Counted from the stretch's first letter, positions 43,919 to 54,458 are shown. The stretch is 64,000 bases of DNA from Mycobacterium sp. Z3061 (GCF_031583025.1 NZ_CP134062.1:3906001-3970000), one strand, 5' to 3'. A program made the numbers and translations. The notes: generated by a model from the letters alone, not told the origin.

Positions 43919-44734
43919 TCACCACCAGGACTGACGGATGGCGTCCAACAGGATCGGCGCCAGCTCGGCGCGGCACATCACGAAGTCGGGCAGGTACGGG
44001 TCGAGCTGGTTGTACATCATCGGCGACCCGTCCAGACGCGACACGTGCATCCCCGCGGCCTGCACCACGCCGGCCGGCGCGGCCGAATCCCATTCCCACT
44101 GGCCCCCGGCGTGCAGGTAGGCGTCGGCGACGCCGTCGATGATCGCCATGGCCTTCGCGCCCGCCGAGCCGATGCGCACCAGTTCGATGTCGAGGATCTG
44201 CCGGATGCGGTACAGGATCGCCGGCGGACGGTTGGCGCTGACCGCGATCCGGATGGGGCTGCCGTTGGGCGCGGCCGGCTTCACCAGGGAGGTCACCGTA
44301 TCGCTGCGGTAGACGATGTTGCCCCGAGCCGGCAGTGACACCGCCGCATCGGTGATCTGCCGTGCGCCGGCGGCAGGGCCCTCCATGAGGCCGCTCCGGG
44401 GACGCTGCCACAGCGCGATATGTACCGCCCAGTCGTCGCGCCCGCGGGTGGAGAACTCGCGGGTGCCGTCCAGCGGGTCGACGATCCACACCCGGTCGGA
44501 CTTGAGCCGGACCAGATCGTCGTGCGCCTCCTCGCTGAGCACCGCGTCTCCTGGCCGCTCGGCCTGCAGCCGGCGCAGGATCAGGGCGTTCGCCAGGCGG
44601 TCTCCGGCGTCGCCCAGTTCCCACGGGTAGTCGAAGCCGACCTCGTCGCGCACTTTGAGCAGCAACTCCCCTGCCTCGGCGGCGAGGTCGGCGGCCAGCG
44701 CGGCATCGGTCAGGTCACGCGCGGCCGGGTTCAC
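43919..44734 (-). CDS. cysQ: 3'-phosphoadenosine 5'-phosphate phosphatase CysQ
   Basis: The 271-residue inositol monophosphatase-like enzyme has metal-binding [10 protein letters not shown] (about 86-95), the acidic SEEAHDD upstream and the C-terminal [12 protein letters not shown] motif. CysQ removes the 3' phosphate of PAP formed in sulfate assimilation and sulfation. The start is GTG. The protein is close in length to M. tuberculosis Rv2131c, and its place between mshC-linked genes and the SCO1664/DUF3090 genes is conserved apart from the inserted regulator and dehydrogenase. Confidence 0.94.
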   Translation of the reverse strand: MNPAARDLTDAALAADLAAEAGELLLKVRDEVGFDYPWELGDAGDRLANALILRRLQAERPGDAVLSEEAHDDLVRLKSDRVWIVDPLDGTREFSTRGRDDWAVHIALWQRPRSGLMEGPAAGARQITDAAVSLPARGNIVYRSDTVTSLVKPAAPNGSPIRIAVSANRPPAILYRIRQILDIELVRIGSAGAKAMAIIDGVADAYLHAGGQWEWDSAAPAGVVQAAGMHVSRLDGSPMMYNQLDPYLPDFVMCRAELAPILLDAIRQSWW

Positions 44735-44765
44735 CGCCCCAGTATCGCCGACGGCGGACGCCGGC

Positions 44766-45581
44766 TCAGAACGCCGGCCAGGGAATGGGGCGACTGCGGT
44801 TGGGTCCGGGCATCACCGGGTCCTCGAGCAACGCCTGGGTACGACGAATCAGCGCCGCGATCTCAGCGCTCGTGATCAGGCCTCTGAGCTCGGCGGCCAA
44901 CGGGCCGCGCAGGGCGGCGGCCAGCTCGGCCACCGGCTCCATGGTGGAGTCGTCGATGGGCTTGCCCGCCCACCCCCACAGCACGGTGCGCAGTTTGTCC
45001 TGGACGTGCAGGCTGACCCCGTGGTCGACCCCGTAGACGTTGCCGTCGAGACCGTAGAGGATGTGCCCACCCTTACGGTCGGCGTTGTTGACGAGGATGT
45101 CGAACACCGCCATCCGGCGCAGCCGGCCGTCGTCGGCGTGCATCAGGACGACCTCGTCGCCGGCGTAGTCGTAGGCGCGCAGCACCGGCAGGTAGCCGGG
45201 CTGGGGTTTGCCGGTCGGGAACAGATCGACCAGGTCGGGACCTGGCCGCGGATCGGAGTCCGCGGCGTCACCCGGTTGCTGCACCCACAGCTGCAACATG
45301 CCCGGACCCGCCGGTCCGTCGCGAATGATGGTGTGCGGCACGATGTTCCAGCCAAGTTGCCGCGACACCAGATACGCCGCGAGTTCACGGCCGGCCAGCG
45401 TACCGTCGGGAAAGTCCCACAGTGGTTGCTCGCCGGAGACGGGTTTGTAGACACAGTGCACGCTCTGGGAGCCCAGCGCTGCCTCGCACAGGAAGGTGGC
45501 GTTGCTCGCCGAACGGATCCGCCCCAGGACAGTCAGCTCGCCGTCGCGCAGCGCCTCGTGTCGGTCATTCCTCGACGTCAT
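44766..45581 (-). CDS. SCO1664-family protein (kinase-like fold, Rv2133c)
   Basis: The 271-residue protein resembles phosphatidylinositol 3/4-kinase-like proteins of actinobacteria. It has a glycine- and lysine-containing N-terminal lobe ([14 protein letters not shown]), a catalytic-loop-like [19 protein letters not shown] (about 170-188) and the metal-binding-like [11 protein letters not shown]. The activity is not known. Its 5' end overlaps the DUF3090 gene by 17 bp; the pair is conserved together in actinobacteria. Confidence 0.87.
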   Translation of the reverse strand: MTSRNDRHEALRDGELTVLGRIRSASNATFLCEAALGSQSVHCVYKPVSGEQPLWDFPDGTLAGRELAAYLVSRQLGWNIVPHTIIRDGPAGPGMLQLWVQQPGDAADSDPRPGPDLVDLFPTGKPQPGYLPVLRAYDYAGDEVVLMHADDGRLRRMAVFDILVNNADRKGGHILYGLDGNVYGVDHGVSLHVQDKLRTVLWGWAGKPIDDSTMEPVAELAAALRGPLAAELRGLITSAEIAALIRRTQALLEDPVMPGPNRSRPIPWPAF

Positions 45582-46152
45582 CGCTGGACCCGAAGAGCGC
45601 CTCGCGCCGATAGCCGTTGGTGCGTGCGCAGATGTGCCCTTCGGGATCCAGCGGTTCCTCGCACAACGGGCAGGGCGGGCGGCCGGCCGAGATGACGCGG
45701 TTGGACCGGGTGGCGAACTGTCGTGCCGACTCCGGAGTCAGGAACACCCGCACCGCGTCGGGGCCCTCGTCGGTGTCGTCGAGCACCACCGAGGCGTCGA
45801 ACTCCGCATCGGTGACGGCCAGGAGTTCCACGACCACCGTCTGAGCCTCCGAATCCCAGCCGAGCCCCATTGTCCCGACCCGGAATTCGGCGTCGACGGG
45901 CATGATCAGCGGACTGAGGTCATCGACCTCGGTGGGCTCCGGCGGCACCGGGGTGCCGAATCGGCGGTTCACTTCGAGCAGCAGCGCGCCGATACGTTCG
46001 GCCAGGACCGCGACCTGCTGCTTCTCCAGGACCACCGAGACGACCCGGGCGTCGTGCACCGCCTGGATGTAGAAGGTGCGATTTCCGGGCTGCCCGACGG
46101 TCCCGGCCACGAAGCGGTCGGGTGTACGGAATACGTGGATTGCGCGGGCCAT
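45565..46152 (-). CDS. DUF3090 protein (Rv2134c)
   Basis: The 195-residue protein has a beta-rich N-terminal part (RAIHVFRTPDRFVAGTVG) and ends with a zinc-ribbon-like cysteine set (CPLCEEPLDPEGHIC, about 170-184). It partners the SCO1664-family gene, which it overlaps by 17 bp, and the histidine phosphatase gene lies upstream. No enzymatic role is known; metal binding by the C-terminus is inferred. Confidence 0.88.
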   Translation of the reverse strand: MARAIHVFRTPDRFVAGTVGQPGNRTFYIQAVHDARVVSVVLEKQQVAVLAERIGALLLEVNRRFGTPVPPEPTEVDDLSPLIMPVDAEFRVGTMGLGWDSEAQTVVVELLAVTDAEFDASVVLDDTDEGPDAVRVFLTPESARQFATRSNRVISAGRPPCPLCEEPLDPEGHICARTNGYRREALFGSSDDVEE

Positions 46153-46284
46153 GGCACTTCCAAAATACCGTGCAGCTGACCCCGGCGTACTACTCGTACT
46201 CCGTTGGCCGCCCCGCGAAGGTGCGCGGAAGTACGGAATCTTCGGCGTGTCGGCGTGCCGGAGTGCACGTTCGCGCCGAAAGCC

Positions 46285-46989
46285 TCAGTCGGTCGACCCG
46301 CCGACCACTGCGTCGCCGGACGACTGCTCCTTGGCCTCGGGCGGCGCGGGTGCGGGTGCGGCGCGCAGGCCGGCCGACAGCCGCGAACCGGTGTGGTTGA
46401 CGTGCAGCACAAATGGTCGCAACGGGGTGTAACGGATCACACTCACCGAGGCGGGGTCGGCGTTGACTCGCTGGAAGCTGTCCAGGTGCATGCCGTACGC
46501 ATCGGCGATCAACGACTTGATCACGTCGCCGTGGGTGCAGGCCACCCACAGCACGTCGCCGCCGAACTCCTCGCTCAGTCGCCGATCGTGCTCGCGAACC
46601 ACCGCCACGGCGCGGGCCTGAACCTGCGCCAGGCCCTCACCGCCGGGAAACACCGCGGCGCTCGGGTGTGCCTGCACCACCCGCCACAGCGGCTCGCTGA
46701 CCAACTCGCTGAGCTTGCGGCCGGTCCATTCGCCGTAGTCGACCTCGGCGAGCTGATCCTCGATTACGGGCTCGATACACAGCGCCTGCGCCAGGGGTTC
46801 GACGGTGCGACGGCACCGCAACAGCGGCGAGGACACCACCGCGCGGATGGGCAGGTCACCGATCCGGTCGATCAGGCCGGCGGCCTGCTCGCGACCTTTG
46901 TCATCGAGGTCGACACCTTCGGACCGGCCGGCCAGTGTGCCTGCGGTGTTGGAGGTGGACCGGCCGTGACGCAACAGCAGGACGGTCAT
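46285..46989 (-). CDS. Histidine phosphatase family protein (Rv2135c-like)
   Basis: The 234-residue phosphoglycerate-mutase-fold phosphatase has the catalytic RHG motif at 7-9 (His8), a conserved Arg in [10 protein letters not shown], Glu in [10 protein letters not shown] (about 81-90) and the second His in CTHGD (His153). The M. tuberculosis homologue is described as an acid phosphatase. The last 30 residues are Ala/Pro-rich and low-complexity. The ATG at 46987-46989 overlaps the uppP stop by 4 bp; the longer upstream frame is inside uppP and is rejected. Confidence 0.9.
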   Translation of the reverse strand: MTVLLLRHGRSTSNTAGTLAGRSEGVDLDDKGREQAAGLIDRIGDLPIRAVVSSPLLRCRRTVEPLAQALCIEPVIEDQLAEVDYGEWTGRKLSELVSEPLWRVVQAHPSAAVFPGGEGLAQVQARAVAVVREHDRRLSEEFGGDVLWVACTHGDVIKSLIADAYGMHLDSFQRVNADPASVSVIRYTPLRPFVLHVNHTGSRLSAGLRAAPAPAPPEAKEQSSGDAVVGGSTD

Positions 46990-47816
46990 GTCGCCGCGAC
47001 CGTCCCCGTCGCCAGCAGGATCAGTACCGCGCTGCCGACGATGACGCGGTACCCGACGAACCAGAACATGTTGTGCCGGACCAGGAAACGCAGGAACCAC
47101 GTCACCGCCGCCAAGCCGATGACGAACGCGATCAGGATGGATACCAGCAGTTGCGGGCCGGTGGCGCTCATCCCTTCGGTGACCGGCTTGAACGCGTCCG
47201 GCAGGGAGAACAACCCCGAGGCGAACACCGCCGGGATGGCCAGCAGGAAACCGAAGCGAGCGGCCAGTTCGCGTTCCAGTCCGAGAAACAGCCCCGCGCT
47301 GATCGTCGAACCCGAGCGCGACACCCCCGGCACCAGCGCCAGGCACTGGGCGCTGCCGACGACGACGGCGTCGCGCCAGTTCAGCTGCTCGATGTCGCGG
47401 TTGCGGCGCCCGACGTACTCGGCGAGCGCGATCACCGCCGAGAACACCACCATCGCGGTGGCGACCACCCACAGGTTGCGCACCTCGGAACGGATGACCT
47501 CCTTGAAGAGCAGCCCCAGCACACAAATGGGAATGGTGCCGATGATGACGTACCAGCCGAGCCGGTAGTCGGCGTCGCGGTGCGACTTGACGAACAGGCC
47601 GTTGAACCAGGCGCGCAGAATGCGCACGATGTCGCGCGCGAAGTAGACCAGGACCGCGGCCTCGGTGCCGAGTTGGCTCACCGCGGTGAACGACGCGCCG
47701 GCGTCCGCGCTGAAGAAAATCCTCGACACGATGTTCAGGTGCCCGGAGGAGGAAACCGGCAGAAACTCGGTCAGACCCTGCACCACGGACAAGACGACGA
47801 CTTGCCCCCAGGACAT
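46986..47816 (-). CDS. uppP: Undecaprenyl-diphosphatase UppP (BacA)
   Basis: The 276-residue polytopic membrane enzyme dephosphorylates undecaprenyl pyrophosphate (decaprenyl in mycobacteria) to recycle the peptidoglycan lipid carrier. Its loss makes cells bacitracin-sensitive. Signatures are [14 protein letters not shown] near the N-terminus and [13 protein letters not shown] in the second re-entrant region. ATG 47816 gives the M. tuberculosis length; GTG 47834 would add six residues. Translation is coupled to the following phosphatase gene by a 4-bp overlap. Confidence 0.95.
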   Translation of the reverse strand: MSWGQVVVLSVVQGLTEFLPVSSSGHLNIVSRIFFSADAGASFTAVSQLGTEAAVLVYFARDIVRILRAWFNGLFVKSHRDADYRLGWYVIIGTIPICVLGLLFKEVIRSEVRNLWVVATAMVVFSAVIALAEYVGRRNRDIEQLNWRDAVVVGSAQCLALVPGVSRSGSTISAGLFLGLERELAARFGFLLAIPAVFASGLFSLPDAFKPVTEGMSATGPQLLVSILIAFVIGLAAVTWFLRFLVRHNMFWFVGYRVIVGSAVLILLATGTVAAT

Positions 47817-47884
47817 CGGTGCTACCGCAGACACGACGACGACCGTACCCCGTCGGACTGCGGGGCGGCCGGGCCGCGCTGGCG

Positions 47885-48187
47885 CTAGCGCGAGACGGGC
47901 ACCGCGCGGGCCACCGCGTCGCGCACCGCAGCAGCTAGGCTGCGCTCATCGGTCAGGTCGATGTCGCGAACGCCGCGAACAGCGCGCGCGACGACGTCTT
48001 CGGCCTGGGGAACCGGCGCCACCAGGCGCGGCCGGTAAATTTCTACGACGAGTGACCGGTGTTCGATGTGAAAGGAAAAAGTGCGCCCATCTCCGACGTG
48101 TCCATAACCGCTGGCGAAAATGCCGGGAGTCATGTCCTCGACAGCAAACTCCTGGTCTGCGGTAGGCCGGTCATCGGTGACGGTCAT
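47885..48187 (-). CDS. Small conserved mycobacterial protein (Rv2137c-like)
   Basis: The 100-residue soluble protein begins [20 protein letters not shown] and contains the beta-like [18 protein letters not shown] and an Ala/Val/Arg-rich C-terminus. No domain is recognised. ATG 48187 is preferred to a longer frame because TATTCT (TANNNT) lies 6 nt upstream, typical of a leaderless start. It is divergent from lppL. Confidence 0.75.
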   Translation of the reverse strand: MTVTDDRPTADQEFAVEDMTPGIFASGYGHVGDGRTFSFHIEHRSLVVEIYRPRLVAPVPQAEDVVARAVRGVRDIDLTDERSLAAAVRDAVARAVPVSR

Positions 48188-48193
48188 GCGGTG

Positions 48194-48199
48194 AGAATA
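48194..48199 (-). promoter_or_regulatory. -10 element of the Rv2137c-like gene
   Basis: On the minus strand TATTCT (TANNNT) lies 6 nt before the ATG at 48187, indicating a leaderless transcript. Confidence 0.5.
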
Positions 48200-48297
48200 C
48201 CTCCGCTGCACCGGTTTACACGGCGAACATGGCGAAATTGAGCGCGATAACGTTCCTTAGAGTTTGATATGCGTCTGCAAGATACGGGAGAAAAGAG

Positions 48298-49332
48298 TTG
48301 CTGACAGCACGCCTGACTGCGCTTCACAAGCGCCTTGTCGTAGTTGTGAGTTTGCTCGTCCTGGCAGCGCCCGTCTCGGGGTGTTCATCGAACCCGCTCG
48401 AGTCCGCACCGCCCACGATCGAACCCGCCCAGCCGGCGGTCTCGCCTCCCGCCCAGAACCCCGCGGGCATGGTGCGGCCGCTGGGGGGTCGCCCGCAGAG
48501 CGCACTGTTCGACACCGGCTCCCGGCAACTGGTGGTCCTGTCCCCTGCCGTCGACGCTGCGGGACCGGCGAGCATCGCCGTGCTGGGTGCGCAGGGTGCG
48601 GCGCGGGTGATCACCCTGCCGGGGCCTGCCACCGCAGTGACCGGCGACGGGCAGGGCACGGTCTACGTGGCGGGGCGCGGCGGCTACGTCACGGTCAATC
48701 TGGCCACCGGCCAGAGCACCGGGACGACGGTCTCCGGCGGTCAGGACTTCACCGCCATCGCGCGCCGCGCCGACGGCAGGCTGGTTTTGGGCAGTGCGGA
48801 CGGGGCGGTGTACTCGCTGGCCCCCGACGGGACGGTGGCCAACCGCAACAAGATCTTTGCGCGCGTGGATGCCCTTGCGGCCCAGGGAAATACAACGGTG
48901 GTGCTGGATCGCGGGCAGACTTCGGTGACCACTATCGGCGCCGACGGCCGCGCCGCGCAGTCGTTGCGGGCCGGCGAAGGCGCCACCACCCTGGCCGCCG
49001 ACCCCCAGGGCAGGGTTCTGGTCGCCGACACCCGTGGGGGCCAACTGCTGGTGTACGGGGTCGACCCACTGATCCTGCGCCAGGCTTTTCCGGTACGGCA
49101 GGCGCCCTACGGCCTGGCGGGGTCCCGTGAACTGGCCTGGGTGTCCCAAACGGCAACCAACACCGTCATTGGTTACGATCTGAGCACCGGAATACCCGTG
49201 GAAAAGGTGCGTTACCCAACCGTGCAGCAACCGAACTCCCTGGCCTTCGACGAGGCGTCGGACACCCTGTACGTGGTGTCGGGGTCGGGTGCGGGGGTGC
49301 AGACCATCGAGCATGCGGGAGGCAGGCCGTGA
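48298..49332 (+). CDS. lppL: Lipoprotein LppL, beta-propeller-like
   Basis: The 344-residue protein has a signal peptide (1-28) ending in a good lipobox PVSGC (Cys29). A short Pro-rich linker follows, then repeated beta blades (about 65-340) with patterns such as GQGTVYVAGRGGYVTV and DPQGRVLVADTRGGQLLVYG, as in NHL/YncE-type propellers. It should be anchored on the outer face of the membrane; the ligand is unknown. The TTG start follows GGGAG by 7 nt. The stop overlaps the next start (GTGA), so lppL, DUF5703 and pyrD are probably one operon. Confidence 0.9.
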   Translation: MLTARLTALHKRLVVVVSLLVLAAPVSGCSSNPLESAPPTIEPAQPAVSPPAQNPAGMVRPLGGRPQSALFDTGSRQLVVLSPAVDAAGPASIAVLGAQGAARVITLPGPATAVTGDGQGTVYVAGRGGYVTVNLATGQSTGTTVSGGQDFTAIARRADGRLVLGSADGAVYSLAPDGTVANRNKIFARVDALAAQGNTTVVLDRGQTSVTTIGADGRAAQSLRAGEGATTLAADPQGRVLVADTRGGQLLVYGVDPLILRQAFPVRQAPYGLAGSRELAWVSQTATNTVIGYDLSTGIPVEKVRYPTVQQPNSLAFDEASDTLYVVSGSGAGVQTIEHAGGRP

Positions 49333-49592
49333 ACCCGGGGCCCGCGCCACAGTGGAGCCGGCTGCCGGCGGGCTGGGAAGCCGACATGTCCGACGAGTAC
49401 GAGTGGGTGCCGCTGCGGCTACCGCCGGACGTCACCCGGCTCAGCGCGTCCACCAGGCTGTCCATCGAGGCCGAGTACCGCGGCTGGGAGTTGACCAGGG
49501 TCCGGCTCTATACCGATGGAAGCAGGCGAGTATTGTTGCGCCGCAAGAAGACTCGCATGGAGAACCGGTTGTCTGAGCAGCCGGGATCGTGA
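49329..49592 (+). CDS. DUF5703 small protein
   Basis: The 87-residue protein has the conserved core [20 protein letters not shown] and [21 protein letters not shown]. It is a small actinobacterial family of unknown function. Both ends overlap neighbours by 4 bp (GTGA at lppL, GTGA at pyrD), a pattern of tight translational coupling, which supports it being a real gene. Confidence 0.82.
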   Translation: MNPGPAPQWSRLPAGWEADMSDEYEWVPLRLPPDVTRLSASTRLSIEAEYRGWELTRVRLYTDGSRRVLLRRKKTRMENRLSEQPGS

Positions 49593-50683
49593 CGTCGATG
49601 TACGGGCTGCTGCGCAGCCTGCTGTTCGCGGTGCCGGCTGAGCGCGCCCACACCCTGGTCTTCGCGGGGTTGCGCGGCGCCACTGCGGCGGGGCCGGTGC
49701 GCCGCCGGATGGGCAGGTGGCTGGGACCGACGGACCCGGTGCTGGCCAGCACGGTGTTCGGCGTGCGCTTCCCCGGACCACTGGGGCTGGCCGCCGGCTT
49801 CGACAAAGACGGAATCGGCTTGTCCGTTTGGGGCGCAATGGGTTTCGGGTACGCCGAGATCGGCACCGTGACCGCCTACGCGCAACCGGGCAATCCGGCG
49901 CCGCGCTTGTTCCGGCTGCCCGAGGACCGGGCGTTGCTGAACCGGATGGGCTTCAACAATCACGGCGCCGGCGCCCTGGCGGCACGGCTCGCACAGCACG
50001 TCCCCGACATCCCCCTGGGCGTCAACATCGGCAAGACCAAGAAGACCCCACCGGAGGACGCGGTAAACGATTACCGTTGGAGCGCAAGGCTATTGGCGCC
50101 GCTGGCGTCGTATCTGGTGGTCAACGTCAGTTCGCCGAACACTCCCGGACTGCGCGACCTACAGGCAGTCGAGTCGCTGCGGCCGATCCTGTCCGGCGTC
50201 CTGGCCGAAGCGTCCGGCACACCAGTGCTGGTCAAGATCGCCCCGGATCTGTCGGACTCCGACGTCGACGAAATCGCCGACCTGGCCGTCGAACTGGGCC
50301 TGGCGGGCATCGTGGCGACCAACACCACCGTCTCGCGCGACGGCTTGCGGACTCCGGGCGTCGACGCGCTGGGCGCCGGCGGAATCTCCGGACCACCGGT
50401 GGCCCGTCGCGCCGTGCAGATTCTGCGCCGGCTTCACGACCGGGTCGGCGATCGCCTGGTGCTGATCAGCGTGGGCGGCATCGAGACCGCAGACGACGCC
50501 TGGGAGCGCATCACCGCGGGCGCCTCCCTGCTGCAGGGCTACACCGGCTTCATTTACGGCGGAGGCCTGTGGGCCAAAGAGATTCACGACGGAATCGCCC
50601 GCCGGTTGCACGAAGGCGGGTTCGCGTCGCTCAGCGAGGCCGTCGGGTCCGCGGTCGGCAACCGGGAGACGCCCCCGGGCTGA
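49589..50683 (+). CDS. pyrD: Dihydroorotate dehydrogenase (class 2) PyrD
   Basis: The 364-residue flavoprotein oxidises dihydroorotate to orotate in pyrimidine synthesis and passes electrons to menaquinone at the membrane. Class 2 features are the N-terminal helical membrane-binding part ([17 protein letters not shown]), AAGFDKDG (about 68-75), [10 protein letters not shown], and the catalytic Ser in [17 protein letters not shown]-binding ISVGGI and [15 protein letters not shown] are also present. GTG 49589 is coupled to the preceding stop; ATG 49598 is an alternative that fits the family N-terminus equally well. Its stop directly abuts the PE_PGRS stop. Confidence 0.95.
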   Translation: MTSMYGLLRSLLFAVPAERAHTLVFAGLRGATAAGPVRRRMGRWLGPTDPVLASTVFGVRFPGPLGLAAGFDKDGIGLSVWGAMGFGYAEIGTVTAYAQPGNPAPRLFRLPEDRALLNRMGFNNHGAGALAARLAQHVPDIPLGVNIGKTKKTPPEDAVNDYRWSARLLAPLASYLVVNVSSPNTPGLRDLQAVESLRPILSGVLAEASGTPVLVKIAPDLSDSDVDEIADLAVELGLAGIVATNTTVSRDGLRTPGVDALGAGGISGPPVARRAVQILRRLHDRVGDRLVLISVGGIETADDAWERITAGASLLQGYTGFIYGGGLWAKEIHDGIARRLHEGGFASLSEAVGSAVGNRETPPG

Positions 50684-51515
50684 CTAACCGGCGGGGGCTC
50701 CCCCACCGCCGCCGGCCGGGCCCGCGGCGCCGGACGGACCGCCTGCCCCACCCGTGCCCGCGCTGCCGCCGAATCCGCCCTTGCCGCCGGTGGTGCCGAC
50801 GGCGGGACTTCCGGGGCTTCCGTTGCCCCCGCCGGTGCCGGCACTGCCGAAGGTGTTGCCGAAGCCGCCGGTGCCGCCCTGGCCGCCGCTGCCACCGGTC
50901 CCACCCGTGCCGCCGGCCCCGGAGACCGAGTTGGCGCCGGTTCCGCCGATTCCCCCGACTGCGGCATCACCGCCTTTGCCGCCGGCACCGCGGCTGTTCT
51001 TGGTGCCGTCGCCGTGCCCGCCGCTGCCGCCGCCGCCGCCGTCACCACCGGTGCCACCGATCCCGCCGTTGCCCGCGGCCCCGCTGCCGGCACCCGACCC
51101 GCCGACCCCGCCCACGCCGGCCGAACCCCCTGCTCCCCCGGTGGCGCCGGCGCCGCTGACGCTGCCGTTGCCGCCGGTACCACCAGTGCCACCGGTGCCG
51201 CCCTGCCCGCCGGCACCGCCGCCGCCGTCGCCGGCTCCGCCCACGCCACCAGCACCGGCGATACCGCCCGAACCGCCCTTTCCACCCACGGCCCCACCGG
51301 CCGAGATGTTGAGGGTGTTGCTGCCGCCGCTGCCACCGGTGCCGCCGTGACCGCCCAGACCACCCAGACCGCCCTGCCCGCCCCGGACACCGCCGATACC
51401 CGCGCCACCGTCGCCGCCCTGACCGCCGGCGCCGCCGGCACCGCCCTGATTGCCCGGGGTGGGCGCGGAGCTCGAGACGCCGGCCTGGCCGGTGCCGCCG
51501 GTGCCCCCGGCTCCA
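50684..51515 (-). CDS. PE_PGRS C-terminal fragment (repeat region and natural end)
   Basis: This frame resumes the PGRS pattern ([20 protein letters not shown]) exactly where the middle fragment loses it and runs to the natural stop. It has no start codon of its own near 51515; the first ATG is at 51289. It ends ...[12 protein letters not shown]. Its stop abuts that of pyrD. Confidence 0.7.
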
Positions 51516-52991
51516 GCCGGTGCCGCCGGTGCCTCCGCTGCCGGTCACCCCGGCAGCGCCGCCATCGGTTCCGGTCCCCGCGGCGCCGGCGACGCCGCCG
51601 GTTCCACCCTTGCCGCCGGCGGCGCCGGTGGTGTTAGCCCCCGTGCCGGTATTGCCACCGCCGGCGCCACCGCTGCCGCCCTGGCCGCCCACCCCGCCCT
51701 GACCACCCTGACCACCGCCGAGGCCGTTGGAACCGGCACCTCCGTCGCCACCCTGGCCTCCGGCACCGCCGGCGCCACCCTGACCGCCCGCGGTGGGTGT
51801 GGTGTCGGAGACGCCGGTCTGGCCGGTGCCGCCGGTGCCGCCGATTCCCCCCACGCCGCCTTTGCCTCCGCTACCGGTCACCCCGGCAGCGCCGCCGTCG
51901 GTTCCCGTGCCCGCGGCGCCGGCGATGCCACCGGTTCCGCCTTTGCCGCCGGTGGCTCCGTTCGCGTTCACTCCGGTGCCGGTGTTGTTGCCGCCGGTGC
52001 CGCCGTTACCGCCCTGACCGCCGATGCCGCCCTGGCCACCCTGGCCACCGCCGACGCCGTTGATCCCGGCGCCTCCGTCACCGCCCTGCCCGCCGGCGCC
52101 ACCCTGGCCACCCTGCACACCGGCCGTCGGCGCACTGCCCGAAGTCCCGGCCTGCCCGGTGCCACCGGCACCGCCGACTCCCCCGACCCCTCCCGTACCG
52201 CCCGTGCCGATCCCGCCGGTCGCGCCGCCGTCGGTTCCACGACCCCCAGCACCGGCGACACCGCCGGTACCGCCATGTCCGCCCGCCGCGCCGCTGCCTG
52301 CGCTGGTGCCGGTATCGGATCCGCCGGGACCACCGGACCCGCCCTGCCCGCCGATACCTCCCTGGCCGCCCTGACCACCGCCGACGCCGCCGATCCCGGC
52401 ACCTCCGTCACCGCCCTGCCCGCCGGCGCCACCCTGGCCGCCCTGCGCGCCGGCGGTGGGCGTGCTGCCGGACGTGCCCGCCTGCGCGCTGCCTCCGGCG
52501 CCGCCGGTACCCCCGGTGCCGCCTTTTCCGCCGAGACCGTTCGACCCGGCCGCTCCGCCGTCCGTTCCGGAGCCACCCGCTCCTGCGGCACCACCGGTGC
52601 CGCCCTGACCACCCGCGGCACCCATCCCGGCTTTGCTCCCGGTGTTAGTGCCGCCGTCACCCCCGCTACCGCCCTGGCCGCCGACTCCACCCTGGCCGCC
52701 CTGCCCACCCCCGACTCCGCCGATACCCGCACCGCCGGCACCACCCTGTCCGCCGGCGCCGCCGAGACCGCCTTGCAGGCCGGAAGTGGGAGCGGTCGCG
52801 CTGCTGTTCCCCACTGTGCCGGTGCTGCCCACGCCCCCGGTGCCCCCGGTCCCGCCGACACCGCCCCGGCCCGCGCTGCCGGCCGCCACAAGGCCGTTGC
52901 CGCCCACACCGGCCGCACCTCCGGCGCCTCCCGTGCCGCCCTGCCCGGCCTGTGCCCCCGCGCCCACCGCGGCGCCGCCGGCTCCGCCCAT
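51042..52991 (-). CDS. PE_PGRS middle fragment (repeat region)
   Basis: The frame is PGRS-like from the adapter insert (53068; in-frame residues [16 protein letters not shown] lie before the first ATG at 52991) down to about 51516. It contains several 70-80-residue units with [18 protein letters not shown] and [14 protein letters not shown]. After GSGGTGGTG the product turns Arg-rich ([13 protein letters not shown]), a sign that the true frame has shifted; that tail to 51042 is not genuine. Confidence 0.7.
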   Translation of the reverse strand: MGGAGGAAVGAGAQAGQGGTGGAGGAAGVGGNGLVAAGSAGRGGVGGTGGTGGVGSTGTVGNSSATAPTSGLQGGLGGAGGQGGAGGAGIGGVGGGQGGQGGVGGQGGSGGDGGTNTGSKAGMGAAGGQGGTGGAAGAGGSGTDGGAAGSNGLGGKGGTGGTGGAGGSAQAGTSGSTPTAGAQGGQGGAGGQGGDGGAGIGGVGGGQGGQGGIGGQGGSGGPGGSDTGTSAGSGAAGGHGGTGGVAGAGGRGTDGGATGGIGTGGTGGVGGVGGAGGTGQAGTSGSAPTAGVQGGQGGAGGQGGDGGAGINGVGGGQGGQGGIGGQGGNGGTGGNNTGTGVNANGATGGKGGTGGIAGAAGTGTDGGAAGVTGSGGKGGVGGIGGTGGTGQTGVSDTTPTAGGQGGAGGAGGQGGDGGAGSNGLGGGQGGQGGVGGQGGSGGAGGGNTGTGANTTGAAGGKGGTGGVAGAAGTGTDGGAAGVTGSGGTGGTGWSRGHRRHRPGRRLELRAHPGQSGRCRRRRRSGRRRWRGYRRCPGRAGRSGWSGRSRRHRWQRRQQHPQHLGRWGRGWKGRFGRYRRCWWRGRSRRRRRRCRRAGRHRWHWWYRRQRQRQRRRRHRGSRGFGRRGRGRRVGCRQRGRGQRRDRWHRW

Positions 52992-53032
52992 GCCTCCGGT
53001 GCCACCGGTTCCACCCGGGCCGCCGATGCCGA

Positions 53033-54094
53033 TCAGCGCCTGACCGCCGGCTCCGCCGGCGCCCGCCCGACGTGTGCTCTTCCGATCTCAGCTCCGGCGC
53101 TGCCCTGATGACCAGCGACGCCCGCGCCACCGGCTCCGCCGTCACCGCCGACGCCGCCGTGACCACCGAACCCGAACACGCCTCCGGTGCCGCCCGCACC
53201 GCCGATCCCGCCCGTACCGCCGGTCGTGCCACCCGCACCCGCCGCTCCGGCGCCACCAGTACCACCGGCGCCACCGACGCCGACCAGGGCGGCCGTGCCG
53301 CCGTCTCCGCCGGTACCCCCCACCGCGCCGACCCCGCCGGCACCCCCGGCGCCGCCGACACCGAACAACGTCCCAGCCCTGCCGCCACTGCCACCGTGCC
53401 CGCCGCTGCCGAGGGGATCCGCACCGCCCGTGCCGCCCTGGCCCCCGTTGCCGAGAAACAGTGCCGAACCGCCCTGGCCGCCGGACCCGCCCGCCCCACC
53501 GGTTCCGCCCGCACCACCAGATCCCAGCAGCCAGCCACCGGTGCCCCCGGTGCCGCCGGCCCCGCCCGAGCCGCCAGTTCCGCCGGTGCCACCGCGGCCG
53601 ATCAACCCGGCCGAACCGCCCGCCCCGCCCGGGGCGTTCACGTCGCTGCTATTGCCGCCCCTGCCGCCATTGCCGATCAAGATGCCGCCGTCCTGCCCGG
53701 GCTGCCCGACCGGACCATTGGCCCCGCCTGCGCCGTTACCGATCAATGGCCGTCCGAGCAGCGCCTCCGTCGGCGCATTGATCACGTCAAGCACGGTGTG
53801 CAACGGCGCCACGTTCGCCGCTTCGGCCGTGGCGTATGTTCGGCCGCTCGAGCTCAGGGCTCGCGCCAGCTGCTCGTGAGTGTCGGTCAGGTGGGCACTG
53901 AGGCGTTGGTAGTCCCGGCCATGGTGGGCGAAGAACGATGCCACGGCGACCGAGACTTCATCGGCGGCGGCGGCCAGGATGCGGGTCGTCGACGCGGCCG
54001 CCGCGGCGTTCGCCGAGCGCAGTTCGGAGCCGATTGCCAGCGCATCGGATGCCGCCGCGGCCAACGCTTCTGGACTGACGATCGTGAAGGACAT
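53033..54094 (-). CDS. PE_PGRS N-terminal fragment (PE domain and first repeats)
   Basis: This open frame covers the PE domain, linker and about 220 residues of PGRS repeats. The genuine sequence ends at GHQGSAGA (near 53090). The following residues [18 protein letters not shown] come from the adapter-like insert and the wrong frame, so the stop at 53033 is artificial. Confidence 0.8.
   Translation of the reverse strand: MSFTIVSPEALAAAASDALAIGSELRSANAAAAASTTRILAAAADEVSVAVASFFAHHGRDYQRLSAHLTDTHEQLARALSSSGRTYATAEAANVAPLHTVLDVINAPTEALLGRPLIGNGAGGANGPVGQPGQDGGILIGNGGRGGNSSDVNAPGGAGGSAGLIGRGGTGGTGGSGGAGGTGGTGGWLLGSGGAGGTGGAGGSGGQGGSALFLGNGGQGGTGGADPLGSGGHGGSGGRAGTLFGVGGAGGAGGVGAVGGTGGDGGTAALVGVGGAGGTGGAGAAGAGGTTGGTGGIGGAGGTGGVFGFGGHGGVGGDGGAGGAGVAGHQGSAGAEIGRAHVGRAPAEPAVRR
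53069..53088. other. Illumina TruSeq adapter-like sequence in the assembly
   Basis: The plus strand reads GACGTGTGCTCTTCCGATCT, identical to the 3' end of the Illumina multiplexing primer; the reverse strand begins AGATCGGAAGAGCACACGTC. It interrupts the Gly-rich repeat and shifts the frame. Twenty matching bases in the middle of a PGRS repeat are not expected by chance, so this is a sequencing or assembly artefact. Confidence 0.95.
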
Positions 54095-54097
54095 CAT

Positions 54098-54458
54098 TGA
54101 ATCCCTTGTGGTCGATTGCGTTTCGCCGGCACGTCCGTGCTCCACTGATCACCTTCGACCGATTCGGGCCGCACTACCCTCGGTCGGCTGGTCGATTTGC
54201 GGGATGAACTTTCCTCCACCGATTGGGGGAGGATCGGCCGCGCTCTCCCACCACCTCAGGCGCCTCGTCCGGTGTCGATATCAAGTTCAAAGTCGCTGTG
54301 CATGAACATATTTCAGTTCCGCTTGCCGCCTCGGCACGAGCCGGTCCGCCGCCGGGTCAGGTGCAGACAAACGCGCCGGGAGCCGTTTGCGGATTGCGCC
54401 GGATTCGCCTCGAATTGCGGTGATTCCGCTCGGCGCAGCTGCGGCTTAGGGAGATGTG
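54098..54458. other. 360-bp divergent intergenic region between PE_PGRS and PPE-MPTR genes
   Basis: No coding frame is supported. The left edge carries the PE_PGRS ribosome site and the right edge carries GGGAG before the PPE ATG. An A/T-richer stretch (TATCAAGTTCAAAGTC, then ATGAACATATTTCAG) lies near 54278-54318 and may hold promoter elements. I see no palindrome of note. Confidence 0.4.

Larger units (their letters stand above)
50684..54094 (-). pseudogene. PE_PGRS family gene, reading frame interrupted twice (assembly error likely)
   Basis: Read as one gene, this is a PE domain (about 1-95, [19 protein letters not shown]...), a linker (about 100-130, [24 protein letters not shown]) and roughly 1000 residues of Gly-Gly-Ala/Gly-Gly-x repeats ending at a TAG at 50684-50686. 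The frame shifts at a 20-base adapter-like insert (53069-53088) and again near 51516. PE_PGRS proteins are exported by ESX-5 to the cell surface. The ATG at 54092-54094 starts the usual MSF; the ATG just before it is equally placed. An AAGGGA-type ribosome site is present. The gene may be intact in the organism. Confidence 0.85.

Noticed and set aside
46285..47526. 413-codon minus-strand frame as one long protein
   Set aside because: Its N-terminal part lies antiphase inside uppP. The real gene starts at the RHG-phosphatase ATG at 46989.
51450..53108. 552-codon plus-strand frame opposite the PE_PGRS repeats
   Set aside because: It is antisense to the Gly-rich repeat and gives a low-complexity Ala/Thr/Gly product. 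It also includes the adapter artefact.
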